Assembly (NCBI GenBank): GCA_964501815.1
Contig: CAZCUR010000036.1
Coordinates: forward strand, 1 to 26,337
Source of the DNA: Geothermobacter sp964501815
GTDB taxonomy: Bacteria > Desulfobacterota > Desulfuromonadia > Desulfuromonadales > Geothermobacteraceae
Direction: 5' to 3'
Length of the DNA: 26,337 nucleotides
Positions 16,262-23,306 of this stretch are shown piece by piece. The notes under the pieces are model-generated. The model was given only the letters and a program-made list of their open reading frames with translations, was not told the DNA's origin and did no database searches. The position numbers were made by a program, and so were the translations under genes. Position 1 is the stretch's first letter, and every line of letters starts with the position of its first letter.

Positions 16262-16279
16262 TATCGGCCGCCCTCCCAC

Positions 16280-17191
16280 CTAATCGCGGGGTACGGCCAG
16301 CATCCTCTCCAACGCCCCCAGCGCCTTCCGCCGGGTTTCGTCATCGACGGTCACCACCGGCTCCATGGTCTCAAGCGCCTGCAGCACGTCCTCGAGGCTG
16401 GTCAGCTTCATGTTGGGACAGACCAGCGACTTGCTCGGCAGGATGAACTCCTTGTCGGGGTTCTCCTTGCGCAGGCGGTAGAGAATGCCCATTTCGGTGC
16501 CGACAATGAAACTGCGGGCGTCGCTTTTGCGGGCGAATTCGTACATGCCGCTGGTCGAACAGATGTGGTCGGCCAGCTCCAGCACGTCCGGCGCGCATTC
16601 GGGATGGGCCATGAACAGGGCCTCCGGATGCTCGGCCCTGGCCTTTTGCACATCCTCAACCTTGAGCCGGTCATGGGTCGGACAATAGCCTTCCCAGCAG
16701 ATGCACTCCTTGTCCGGCACATGGCGGGCGATGTAGCGGCCGAGGTTGCGATCCGGCACCAGCAGCAGCTTTTTGGCGTCCAGAGAGCGGGCCACATTGA
16801 CCGCGTTGGAAGAGGTGCAGCAGATGTCGCTTTCGGCCTTGACCGCCGCCGAGGAGTTGACATAGGTGACCACGGTGGCGTCCGGATGCTGGGCCTTCAG
16901 TTCACGCAGCCCTTCGGCGGTCACCATGTCGGCCATGGGACAGCCGGCATCGACCCGCGGCAGCAGCACGGTCTTGTCGGGAGCAAGGATGGCGGCGCTT
17001 TCGGCCATGAAATGGACACCGCAGAAGACGATCACCTTCTTGTCGGTGCGGGCGGCCTCCATGGAAAGACCGAGGGAATCACCGGTGATATCGGCAATTT
17101 CCTGGATTTCGTCGCGCTGGTAGTTATGCGCCATGAGCAGGGCGTCGCGCTCGGCGCACAGGCGACGGATTTTCTCTTGTATTTCGCGCAT
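16280..17191 (-). CDS. nadA: NadA, quinolinate synthase
   Basis: The 303-residue protein begins MREIQEKIRR and carries the three cluster cysteines C84 (DAGCPMAD), C170 (WEGYCPTHD) and C258 (LVCPNMKLT) that hold the [4Fe-4S] cluster. Other family motifs are AHNYQRDEIQ, CGVHFMAESAA, YVNSSAAVKAESDICCTSSN, AHPEC and VGTEMGILYRL. It condenses iminoaspartate with dihydroxyacetone phosphate to quinolinate, the first committed compound of NAD synthesis; NadB and NadC are not in the window. The start at 17191 is chosen because an upstream ATG at 17257 would fall on the promoter. GGAAGGA lies about ten bases before the chosen start. It is divergent from tatB. Confidence 0.97.
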   Translation of the reverse strand: MREIQEKIRRLCAERDALLMAHNYQRDEIQEIADITGDSLGLSMEAARTDKKVIVFCGVHFMAESAAILAPDKTVLLPRVDAGCPMADMVTAEGLRELKAQHPDATVVTYVNSSAAVKAESDICCTSSNAVNVARSLDAKKLLLVPDRNLGRYIARHVPDKECICWEGYCPTHDRLKVEDVQKARAEHPEALFMAHPECAPDVLELADHICSTSGMYEFARKSDARSFIVGTEMGILYRLRKENPDKEFILPSKSLVCPNMKLTSLEDVLQALETMEPVVTVDDETRRKALGALERMLAVPRD

Positions 17192-17228
17192 GTCGGTCAG
17201 TGTCCTTCCGTAAACGGTACGGGGCGCA

Positions 17229-17257
17229 AGTCTAGTGGAAAAGTGCTGATATGTCAA
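17229..17257 (-). promoter_or_regulatory. Sigma70 promoter of nadA
   Basis: On the minus strand a perfect TTGACA (17257-17252), 17-base spacer and TAGACT (17234-17229) precede nadA, giving a leader of about 30 bases. This also supports the downstream start codon. Confidence 0.8.
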
Positions 17258-17280
17258 ACCGTTAACTCCTGTTCACCGGC

Positions 17281-17309
17281 TTGACTTGGCCCGGCCCAAC
17301 AGCTATTCT
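17281..17309 (+). promoter_or_regulatory. Sigma70 promoter of tatB-tatC
   Basis: TTGACT (17281-17286), a 17-base spacer and TATTCT (17304-17309) lie upstream of tatB and give a leader of about 25 bases. It stands back-to-back with the nadA promoter, 23 bases apart. Confidence 0.8.
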
Positions 17310-17340
17310 CAACCGACTTTATCAAGGAAGGATGTCCGAC

Positions 17341-17748
17341 ATGTTCGGTATCGGCTTTCCCGAGCTTTTGCTCATTCTCGCCATTGCGCTGATGGTCATC
17401 GGACCCCGCCGTCTGCCGGATATCGCCCGGGCCCTGGGACGGGCCATGGCCGAATTCCGGCGCGCGACCGACGAATTCAAGCAGACCCTCAACGAAGAGA
17501 CGCGCGCCAGCGAGATTCGTGACCAGATCCTCTCCGGCGGCAAGCTCAATCCTCCGGGCAGCAGCGATGATTCCCTGCCCGAATTCGACCCCTACCAGCA
17601 GGCGCACAACCGGCAGGAAAGCGAAACAGCCGAACCTGCGACGGCTGAAACGGACCAGCCACAACCAGCCGAAGAGACAAAACCGGCACACCAGACCCGG
17701 ACAACGGCACAGGACGACCAGGACGGGAAGGAAAAGTCTGATGTCTGA
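17341..17748 (+). CDS. tatB: TatB-type twin-arginine translocase subunit
   Basis: The 135-residue protein opens with MFGIGFPELLLILAIALMVI, one membrane helix, then the GP hinge (G21-P22) and an amphipathic helix (LPDIARALGRAMAEFRRATD). E8 in the membrane helix is the TatB hallmark that separates it from TatA. The C-terminal 70 residues are a low-complexity tail rich in E, P, Q and T. TatB and TatC form the receptor for folded proteins carrying twin-arginine signals. AAGGAAGG nine bases upstream supports the ATG at 17341 over the one at 17332. It overlaps tatC by 8 bp (ATGTCTGA). No separate tatA is in the window, so one elsewhere, or dual function of this protein, is needed. Confidence 0.9.
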   Translation: MFGIGFPELLLILAIALMVIGPRRLPDIARALGRAMAEFRRATDEFKQTLNEETRASEIRDQILSGGKLNPPGSSDDSLPEFDPYQQAHNRQESETAEPATAETDQPQPAEETKPAHQTRTTAQDDQDGKEKSDV

Positions 17749-18523
17749 CCAACAGCCCCTCATGGCTCACCTGGAAGAACTGCGCAAGCGGCTGATGATC
17801 AGCGCCGGGGCCTGGTTTGTCGCCTTTCTCGGCTGCTACGGTTTTGCCGAAAAACTGTTCAACTACATTGCCGCTCCGGTCAAGGCCGCTCTGCCCGAAG
17901 GGCATACGCTGGTCTTCATCAACGCCACCGAGCCCTTCTTTACCTATATGAAGCTCGGTGCCCTGGCCGGTTTTCTGGTGGCCCTGCCCATCATCTTCTG
18001 GCAGATCTGGGCCTTTGTCGCTCCCGGACTGTACGCCCATGAAAAGCGCTTTGCCATCCCCTTCGTGCTGGCCAGTTGCCTCTGCTTCGGCGTCGGCACC
18101 TATTTCGGCTTCTTTTTCGTTTTTCCCCAGATCTTTACTTTTCTGATCAATTTCGGACTCGACGGCAGCCTGGCGCCCATGTTGTCGATGGGCGGCTATC
18201 TCTCCTTCGCCACCAAGCTGCTGTTCGCCTTCGGCATGGTGTTTGAGCTGCCGATTATCATTTTCTTCCTCTCCCGCATGGGGGTGGTCGACCACAAGTG
18301 GCTGGCATCCAAGCGCAAATACGCCCTGGTGATCGGCTTTGTCGTCGGTGCCGTCCTGACCCCGCCTGACGTCTTTTCCCAGACCGCCCTGGCTCTGCCT
18401 TTTGTCATCCTTTACGAGGTCGGCATCCTGGTGGCGCGCCTGTTCGGCAAGAAGAAGACCGAAGATGAGTTCGGCAACGAGCTGGACGAGGAGGAGGAAA
18501 GCGAAGAGGGTGAGGAGGACTGA
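17741..18523 (+). CDS. tatC: TatC, twin-arginine translocase receptor
   Basis: The 260-residue protein has the conserved N-terminus with PLMAHLEELRKRLMIS, six predicted membrane helices, and the family regions TEPFFTYMKLGALAGFLVAL, FWQIWAFVAPGLYAHEKRF, FGMVFELPIIIFFLSRMG and DVFSQTALALPFVILYEVGI. F-E-L-P in the fourth region matches the twin-arginine binding surface of known TatC proteins. It ends in an acidic tail (EEEESEEGEED). It is the multi-spanning core of the Tat translocase and is translated from an ATG overlapping the end of tatB, with GGAAGGAAAAG just ahead. A terminator follows 27 bases after the stop, so tatBC form a two-gene operon. Confidence 0.97.
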   Translation: MSDQQPLMAHLEELRKRLMISAGAWFVAFLGCYGFAEKLFNYIAAPVKAALPEGHTLVFINATEPFFTYMKLGALAGFLVALPIIFWQIWAFVAPGLYAHEKRFAIPFVLASCLCFGVGTYFGFFFVFPQIFTFLINFGLDGSLAPMLSMGGYLSFATKLLFAFGMVFELPIIIFFLSRMGVVDHKWLASKRKYALVIGFVVGAVLTPPDVFSQTALALPFVILYEVGILVARLFGKKKTEDEFGNELDEEEESEEGEED

Positions 18524-18549
18524 AGGTCCAAAGAACCTGACAAAACCTG

Positions 18550-18581
18550 CGGCCCCTCCCTGACGGAGGGGCCGTTTTTTT
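18550..18581 (+). terminator. Rho-independent terminator after tatC
   Basis: CGGCCCCTCC (18550-18559) pairs perfectly with GGAGGGGCCG (18565-18574) across a five-base loop and is followed by seven T residues (18575-18581). The sequence from here to the adenosyltransferase stop at 18691 shows no gene. Confidence 0.95.
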
Positions 18582-18690
18582 ATTTCGACCGGGGGCCATT
18601 CTGCTCCCTTCCCCTGTTTTCTGTCGGCAAGGAAGAGAAGGAGCCCCCCTGCCGACCAGCCGGGAAAGGCGTCCGCCAGGGGGGAAACCC

Positions 18691-19266
18691 CTAACAGTTG
18701 TCGCACGGCTTCCACAGCCGGTCGGCCCTGCCGCCGTCGTTGGCGAGCCGGGCCCAGACGAAACAGAGGTCGGAAAGCCGGTTGAGGTAGGTGAGGGCGA
18801 GAGGGTTGACCGCGTCGGCACCTTCCTCCTCCACCAGGCGCCAGGCCTGGCGTTCGACCCGGCGGGCGACCGACCGCGCCAGGTGCAGCCAGGAGGCGGC
18901 CCGGGTTCCGCCGGGCAGCACGAAGCTGGTCAGCGGTTCCAGGACGGCGGTGACGCGCCCGATTTCGGCCTCGAGACGTTTCACGTGGTTTTCGGTGATG
19001 CGCAGGGCACCCTGGTCGGCCGCCCCGCCGACCGGGTTGGCCAGATCGGCGCCGAGATCGAACAGGTCGTTCTGGATGCGTGCGACTTCCGGCCCCACCC
19101 CCTCGGGCAGAGGTTCGAGCAAGACCAGCCCGAACAGGCTGTTGAGCTCATCGACGCTGCCGTAGGCTTCGACCCGGGCCGACTGCTTGGAAACCCGACT
19201 GCCGTCGACCAGACTGGTTTGCCCCCTGTCGCCGCCTCCGGTGGTGATCCGGTCAAGCTTGACCAT
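18691..19266 (-). CDS. PduO-type cob(I)alamin adenosyltransferase
   Basis: The 191-residue protein shows the PduO-type signature: TTGGGDRGQTSL (residues 8-19) for ATP binding, YGSVDELNSLFGL (35-47), and the helix FVLPGGTRAASWLHLARSVARRVER that carries the conserved arginine and serine residues. The enzyme transfers the 5'-deoxyadenosyl group from ATP to Co(I) of the corrinoid to make adenosylcobalamin. The family acts as a cytoplasmic trimer. The start is supported by AAAGGAG seven bases upstream. The C-terminus ends in KPCDNC, an uncommon cysteine pair. It is divergent from an ABC exporter pair and has a repeat-rich leader. No classical cobalamin riboswitch is visible in that leader. Confidence 0.93.
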   Translation of the reverse strand: MVKLDRITTGGGDRGQTSLVDGSRVSKQSARVEAYGSVDELNSLFGLVLLEPLPEGVGPEVARIQNDLFDLGADLANPVGGAADQGALRITENHVKRLEAEIGRVTAVLEPLTSFVLPGGTRAASWLHLARSVARRVERQAWRLVEEEGADAVNPLALTYLNRLSDLCFVWARLANDGGRADRLWKPCDNC

Positions 19267-19268
19267 CG

Positions 19269-19337
19269 CTGTCTCCTTTCAGAATCCAGGAGACAGAAAA
19301 AACTCCTGACTTCTGCATTCTGTCTCCTGACTTCTGC
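19269..19337 (-). repeat. Direct and inverted repeats in the adenosyltransferase leader
   Basis: CTCCTGACTTCTGC occurs twice (19303-19316 and 19324-19337), 21 bases apart. CAGGAGACAGAA (19287-19298) and TTCTGTCTCCTG (19318-19329) are perfect 12-bp complements. The same arm also complements CTGTCTCC at 19269-19276, which on the minus strand is GGAGACAG and contains the ribosome-binding site. The leader RNA can thus fold in two exclusive ways. Confidence 0.75.
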
Positions 19338-19347
19338 TTTTTGCGTT

Positions 19348-19375
19348 ATTATACCCGGCATGAACCGGATGTCTG
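19348..19375 (-). promoter_or_regulatory. Promoter of the adenosyltransferase gene
   Basis: A perfect TATAAT on the minus strand (19353-19348) has CAGACA (19375-19370) 16 bases upstream. Transcription would start near 19341 and give a leader of about 75 bases that contains the repeats described separately. The region overlaps the start of the divergent ABC gene. Confidence 0.6.
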
Positions 19376-20316
19376 CCGCTGCGCCGCCAGCCGCCCTGAA
19401 AATATCGCATCTGCGCAAGAGCTTCGACGGGGTCGAAGTGGTGAAGGGCATCTCCTTCGCCATCGAGCCGGGGGAAATTTTCGGCCTGCTCGGTCCCAAC
19501 GGTGCCGGCAAAAGTACCAGCATCAACATGATTGCCGGGGTCACCCGCATCGGGGGCGGGAAGGTGGAAATTTTCGGCTACGACAACGTGCGCGACTACC
19601 GGATCACCCGGCGGCTGACCGGGGTGATGCACCAGGAAATCGTCATCGACAACTTTTTCACCATCGACCGGTCGCTGCGTATTCACTCCGGCTACTTCGG
19701 TGTCGAGGACGACCCGGCCTGGCGCAACATGCTGATCGACCGCCTCGGTTTGCGGCCGCACCTGGGCAAGGTGATGATCAAACTTTCCGGCGGCCTCAAG
19801 CGCCGCTTTATGGTCGCCAAGGCCCTGATCCACAAGCCGAAGCTGCTGATTCTCGATGAACCGACCGCCGGAGTCGACGTCGAGCTGCGCCATTCCCTGT
19901 GGGACTTCGTGCGCGAGATCAACGCCCAGGGGACGACGATCCTGCTGACCACCCATTACCTGGAAGAAGCGGAACAGATGTGTGACCGGGTGGCGATCAT
20001 GAACCACGGTGAAATTCTCGCCATGGAGCCGACCGGGGAGCTGGTGCGCCGCCTCGGTCGTCGCGAACTGGTGGTCGACCTGGCGCGGCCCCTCCAGGTC
20101 GTGCCCGAGGGGCTCAGACACCTGAACGCCCAGCTCGATCCTGACGGCAAGCGCCTGACGGTACCGCTGGCGGCGGGCTGTCCGAGCGGCGAACTGGTGG
20201 GACGTCTGTTCGAGCTCGGCCTGCCCATCGCCGAGCTCGAAACCCGTCAACCCAACCTGGAGGAAGTTTTTATCGAGCTGACCGGACTGAAAAACGGGCA
20301 GGGGGGGGCGGCATGA
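19360..20316 (+). CDS. ABC exporter ATP-binding protein (YadG-like)
   Basis: The 318-residue protein has Walker A GPNGAGKS at 45-52, Q-loop Q92, signature LSGGLKRR at 142-149, Walker B LLILDEP at 162-168 and the switch histidine H199. The region VEIFGYDNVRDYRITRRLTG and DEPTAGVDVELRHSLWDF closely resemble E. coli YadG. It should power an ABC-2 type exporter with the membrane protein encoded next, which overlaps by ATGA. The substrate is unknown. The start is ATG 19360 or 19369; neither has a good ribosome-binding site, and 19360 is close to AT-rich promoter-like sequence, so translation could be leaderless. C-terminal residues about 225-315 are a variable regulatory region. Confidence 0.93.
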   Translation: MNRMSAAAPPAALKISHLRKSFDGVEVVKGISFAIEPGEIFGLLGPNGAGKSTSINMIAGVTRIGGGKVEIFGYDNVRDYRITRRLTGVMHQEIVIDNFFTIDRSLRIHSGYFGVEDDPAWRNMLIDRLGLRPHLGKVMIKLSGGLKRRFMVAKALIHKPKLLILDEPTAGVDVELRHSLWDFVREINAQGTTILLTTHYLEEAEQMCDRVAIMNHGEILAMEPTGELVRRLGRRELVVDLARPLQVVPEGLRHLNAQLDPDGKRLTVPLAAGCPSGELVGRLFELGLPIAELETRQPNLEEVFIELTGLKNGQGGAA

Positions 20317-21104
20317 AGCAGACCATTCTCGGACGTGGTTACAGCCGCTGGCAGCCCTTCGTCACCCTGACCCAGAAGGAGGTCCGTCGCTTTCTGCGCG
20401 TCTCCTCCCAGACCCTGCTGGCGCCCATCGTCTCGGCCTCCCTCTACCTGTTCGTCTTCGGCGCCACGCTCGGTGAACGCATCAGCGTTCTGGAAGGCTT
20501 TTCCTACGCCCAGTTCGTCATCCCCGGGCTGATCCTGATGGGCGTGATCAACAACAGTTTTGCCAACACCAGCTCCAGCCTGTTCATGTCGCGTTATCTC
20601 GGCAATATCGTCGACCTGCTGGTGACGCCCATCTCGCCGCCGCAGTTCATCTTCGCCTATACCCTCGCGGCGATGATCCGCGGCCTCGGGGTCGGTTTTG
20701 CGGTCTGGCTGATCTCCACCCTGTTTGCCCAACTGCCCTGGGCTCACCCCGGCCTTGCTTTTGCCATGGCCTGCCTGGCCTCCTTTTTGTTCGCCCAGTT
20801 CGGCCTGCTGGCGGCCATTTTTGCCAACAACTTCGACGCCCTGTCGATGTTTACCAACTTTTTGATCCTGCCGCTGATCTACCTCGGCGGCGTCTTCTAT
20901 CCCATTTCCATCCTGCCCGGCTTCTGGGGCACCCTGTCGCACTTCAACCCCCTTTTCTACCTGATCGACGGCTTCCGTCACGCCATCCTCGGCGTCGGCG
21001 ACCTCTCCTTTGCCACAGCCTTCACTGTTGCCGGAGCCCAGGCTCTGGTCCTGTTCATCGCCGCCGCAGCCCTGATCGGCAGCGGCTATCGACTGAGGAA
21101 CTGA
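20313..21104 (+). CDS. ABC-2 type exporter membrane protein (YadH-like)
   Basis: The 263-residue protein has about six membrane segments and an N-terminal cytoplasmic stretch (TLTQKEVRRFLRV). Family motifs include FSYAQFVIPGLILMGVINNS, NIVDLLVTPI, and LIYLGGVFYPISILPGFW with LSHFNPLFYLIDGFRHAILG. The sequence is YadH-like along its full length. It forms the membrane channel for the ATPase encoded directly upstream. Translation is coupled through the ATGA overlap. There is no dedicated binding protein nearby, in line with an exporter. Confidence 0.93.
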   Translation: MKQTILGRGYSRWQPFVTLTQKEVRRFLRVSSQTLLAPIVSASLYLFVFGATLGERISVLEGFSYAQFVIPGLILMGVINNSFANTSSSLFMSRYLGNIVDLLVTPISPPQFIFAYTLAAMIRGLGVGFAVWLISTLFAQLPWAHPGLAFAMACLASFLFAQFGLLAAIFANNFDALSMFTNFLILPLIYLGGVFYPISILPGFWGTLSHFNPLFYLIDGFRHAILGVGDLSFATAFTVAGAQALVLFIAAAALIGSGYRLRN

Positions 21105-21385
21105 CCGACAGAGGCCGCCAGGACGCCAAGGCGCCAGGGATTTTTTGAGCCAACCCCCTCAAGACCAAAGACTCAAGGGAACAGGGGCGGGACCTTTAAC
21201 AACAATTCCACTGTCTGGTTGAGCATGGCATCTTGATGTCCTGGCGGCCCGTTTCAGCCATTTTGTCGAAATCTGGGTGGGGGATGCACGTCCGCTGCGA
21301 CCCCCGCCCCTCAATTCCCTCCCTCCAGGAGCGGGGAGGCTTTTTGGCCTGGTATCATCTGTGCGTGTGCAGGGCAAACCTGCCG
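21105..21385. other. Longest intergenic stretch, between two convergent genes
   Basis: The 281 bases hold three imperfect 8-base GCCA-type units at 21117-21140 (GCCAGGAC, GCCAAGGC, GCCAGGGA), a patch around 21175-21200 (GGAACAGGGGCGGGACC), and a hairpin near 21318-21345. No protein gene is supported on either strand. The patchy composition suggests degraded repeat or mobile-element remains, but I cannot name one. Confidence 0.5.
21318..21345 (+). terminator. Weak candidate terminator between convergent genes
   Basis: CCTCCC (21318-21323) pairs with GGGAGG (21334-21339) over a ten-base loop, followed by TTTTT at 21341-21345. It lies 214 bases after the ABC-2 stop. The short stem and distance make it tentative. 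Confidence 0.4.
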
Positions 21386-22402
21386 TCAGCCAACGGCGAA
21401 CAGGGTGACAAACCGGCGCACCAGCTCCTGGTCCATGTCGGTGAGGATTTTTTCCTGCATGAAGCGCAGCGCCTCATAGGTACTGCGGCGCTGGTGGTAG
21501 GGACGGTCGGCGGTCAGGGCCTCGTAGATGTCGACCAGGCGGCAAATGCGCGCGTAGGGATGAATGTCGTTCGAGGTCAGACCGTTGGGATAGCCCTGGC
21601 CGTCCTCACGCTCGTGATGCTGGAGGGTGAGAATCTCCGCCTCGTTGGTCATGAAGCCTTCGTTGCGGAGGATGTCGTAGCCGTCTTGGGGATGCCGGTT
21701 GACGATTTTGCGTTCCCGCGCGCTCAGGGCTCCCGGTTTGTTGAGAATGTCCAGCGGGATTTTGCACTTGCCCAGGTCATGCAGAAAAAACCCCGCCCCC
21801 AGCCGCTCCATGACCGCCACCGACTCACCCCCGCGCAGCAGGCGCGCCAGGGCGATGCCGAAAATGCCGACATTGGTTGAATGGACATAGGTGCAGTGGT
21901 CATAGGCCGTCAGCTGCACCAGCGCACGTGTCGCCGCATCGTCCCGGACGATCAGGTCCACGGTCGGGGTAATGACTTCGTGGGCCTGCTGCAAAAACGC
22001 GGCGCGCGGGTCGGCGTAGGCCCGGCGCATGGTTTCGGTGCAGGAGATATGGACCGCCTGGGCCTTGCGCACCGGACTGGTATTGGCGTCCTTGACGATT
22101 TTTTCCAGGCTGTCGCGCAAATAGGCAAAAAAGCGCGGGACATCCGCCTCGCGAATATACAGCTCCTCCACCCCGAGCTCGGCCAACCCGGTCCGGATAC
22201 CCTGGTCAAAGGGGATCCCTTTGCCCGCGTAGAGGACAAATTCGCCACTGCTCAACCGCCGGAACAGATCACACGGCGCCGACAGGTCAAGGTGGAGACA
22301 ATCGAGTCCTATGGGATAGAGATCGCCATATTCCCGGTCCGACGGACGGGTGACCGTCACGGGCGCCGGAATGCGCTTTTTATGCGTCAAAACCCATGAC
22401 AT
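21386..22402 (-). CDS. HD-GYP domain protein, probable cyclic-di-GMP phosphodiesterase
   Basis: The 338-residue protein has a C-terminal HD-GYP domain with all the metal and signature residues: H174 (YVHSTNVGI), H208-D209 (FLHDLGK), H237, H262-H263 (QHHEREDGQGYPNGL) and D291 (LVDIYEALTADRPY). These proteins cleave cyclic-di-GMP. The N-terminal 150 residues form a separate domain with FVLYAGKGIPF that I do not recognise firmly; it could be a sensor or adaptor. There is no signal peptide, so it is cytoplasmic. The start at 22402 has GGGAGGA about ten bases ahead and sits beside inverted repeats. The GntR terminator lies upstream, so it is a separate transcription unit. Confidence 0.93.
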   Translation of the reverse strand: MSWVLTHKKRIPAPVTVTRPSDREYGDLYPIGLDCLHLDLSAPCDLFRRLSSGEFVLYAGKGIPFDQGIRTGLAELGVEELYIREADVPRFFAYLRDSLEKIVKDANTSPVRKAQAVHISCTETMRRAYADPRAAFLQQAHEVITPTVDLIVRDDAATRALVQLTAYDHCTYVHSTNVGIFGIALARLLRGGESVAVMERLGAGFFLHDLGKCKIPLDILNKPGALSARERKIVNRHPQDGYDILRNEGFMTNEAEILTLQHHEREDGQGYPNGLTSNDIHPYARICRLVDIYEALTADRPYHQRRSTYEALRFMQEKILTDMDQELVRRFVTLFAVG

Positions 22403-22439
22403 GGGCCGAAATCCTCCCACCTTCTTATCGGTTCGGCCC
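22403..22439 (-). promoter_or_regulatory. Inverted repeat around the HD-GYP ribosome-binding site
   Basis: GGGCCGAA (22403-22410) and TTCGGCCC (22432-22439) are perfect 8-bp complements touching the start codon, with the Shine-Dalgarno sequence in the 21-base loop. A second palindrome, CCCATG-A-CATGGG (22393-22405), spans the start codon. These could be an RNA structure that tunes translation or a DNA operator. Confidence 0.45.
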
Positions 22440-22453
22440 ACCGGGCTCTTAAC

Positions 22454-22484
22454 AAAAAAGCCGCCCACATCCTGGGGCGGCTTT
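22454..22484 (-). terminator. Rho-independent terminator after the GntR gene
   Basis: On the minus strand AAAGCCGCCC (22457-22466) and GGGCGGCTTT (22475-22484) form a 10-bp stem with an eight-base loop, followed by a T-run (22459-22454). It starts 18 bases after the regulator's stop. Confidence 0.92.
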
Positions 22485-22502
22485 GGTCCGGCTCGCTGCT
22501 GG

Positions 22503-23210
22503 TCAGAGGTCGTAGGCTTCTGCCATGGACTTGTGCCGGCCACCGGACTGTTGCTCCTTCATGCTTTCCAGCAGCAGGCGCCCGCCCAGCTCGGCCGTTT
22601 TACTGACCAGATGATCGGCGGCCTCCCCGTCGTGGTTACGGAAGGCTTCGATCAGCTTCTTGTGCTCTTCCACCGATATCTGCATGCGCCCGGGCAGACT
22701 GAGGGAGGCGATGCGCAGACGGTTGAATTTCATCCCCACCTGACGGATCAGCTCGGCCAGTTTTTCATTGCCGGCTGCGTCAATGAACAGATCATGAAAT
22801 TCATTGTGCACCCGGAAAAAGGTTTTCACATCCCCATCTTCCGCCAACTGGGCCAACTTGGCATTGATCTGTTCCAGGCGATCGATGTCACGCTCCTTGA
22901 GCCGGTTGGCGGCCAAACGCGCCGCATAGCCCTCCAGAATGCTCTTGATGGCATAAAATTCACTGACATCGCGTTCCGACAGTTCGGTCACCACCGCTCC
23001 CTTGCGGGGGATAACCGTCAGGTAACCTTCAGATTCCAGCTGGCGAAAGGCTTCGCGAATGGGTGTCCGGCTGATACCAAACCGCTCGGCAAGTTCCGGT
23101 TCGGCCACCTTTTCCCCGGGCTTGAGGGTCCCCTTGAGGATCGACTCCCGAATGGTTTCGAGAATCTTCTCCCGCAGGGTCTGATGTCGTTCCAACGGTT
23201 TTCTCTTCAC
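22503..23210 (-). CDS. GntR-family regulator with FCD domain (FadR subfamily)
   Basis: The GTG start at 23210 has AGGAG seven bases upstream and yields 235 residues. An N-terminal winged helix (LREKILETIRESILKGTLKP, ELAERFGISRTPIREAFRQL, GYLTVIPRKGAVVTEL) is followed by an all-helical FCD ligand domain (about 85-220) with likely metal ligands in VHNEFHDLFIDAAGN and EEHKKLIEAF. Such regulators bind small carboxylates or sugar acids and usually repress their target. The gene is divergent from a potassium-channel/isomerase operon, and the shared region contains GTATAC half-sites typical of FCD-GntR operators. Longer upstream reading lies in that operator region. The ligand is unknown. Confidence 0.92.
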   Translation of the reverse strand: MKRKPLERHQTLREKILETIRESILKGTLKPGEKVAEPELAERFGISRTPIREAFRQLESEGYLTVIPRKGAVVTELSERDVSEFYAIKSILEGYAARLAANRLKERDIDRLEQINAKLAQLAEDGDVKTFFRVHNEFHDLFIDAAGNEKLAELIRQVGMKFNRLRIASLSLPGRMQISVEEHKKLIEAFRNHDGEAADHLVSKTAELGGRLLLESMKEQQSGGRHKSMAEAYDL

Positions 23211-23271
23211 GGCCCAGCTCCTGAAAAAACATATCCCGCAAAAACAACCATTTACGGGCATTGCAACGGTC

Positions 23272-23294
23272 GTATACGATTGTATACAGTATAC
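23272..23294. promoter_or_regulatory. GntR operator candidate: three GTATAC sites
   Basis: GTATAC occurs at 23272-23277, 23282-23287 and 23289-23294. TCGTATACGA (23271-23280) is a perfect 10-bp palindrome and TGTATAC-A-GTATACA (23281-23295) a perfect 15-base palindrome. FCD-type GntR regulators commonly recognise T(T)GTATACAA-like sites. The sites overlap the -10 of the GntR promoter and the candidate -35 of the channel operon, so one bound regulator could control both. Confidence 0.7.
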
Positions 23295-23306
23295 ATAAGC
23301 TGTCAA
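23279..23306 (-). promoter_or_regulatory. Promoter of the GntR gene
   Basis: On the minus strand TTGACA (23306-23301), a 16-base spacer and TACAAT (23284-23279) form a near-consensus sigma70 promoter. The -10 box lies within the GTATAC cluster, which points to autoregulation. Confidence 0.8.

Noticed and set aside
16058..16344. Short frames running through the N block
   Set aside because: Their middle is unknown sequence and the flanks match nothing.
17192..17257. Upstream ATG extension of nadA
   Set aside because: It coincides with the -35 and -10 boxes and lacks family similarity; the start at 17191 has a ribosome-binding site.
18582..18690. Possible cobalamin-responsive element near the adenosyltransferase gene
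   Set aside because: The region lies downstream of the gene and lacks the B12-box pattern.
17546..18715. A 389-codon minus-strand frame across tatB and tatC
   Set aside because: It is antisense to intact Tat genes and passes through the tatC terminator.
21159..21377. 72-codon minus-strand frame in the intergenic stretch
   Set aside because: Low complexity, no ribosome-binding site and no recognisable motif.
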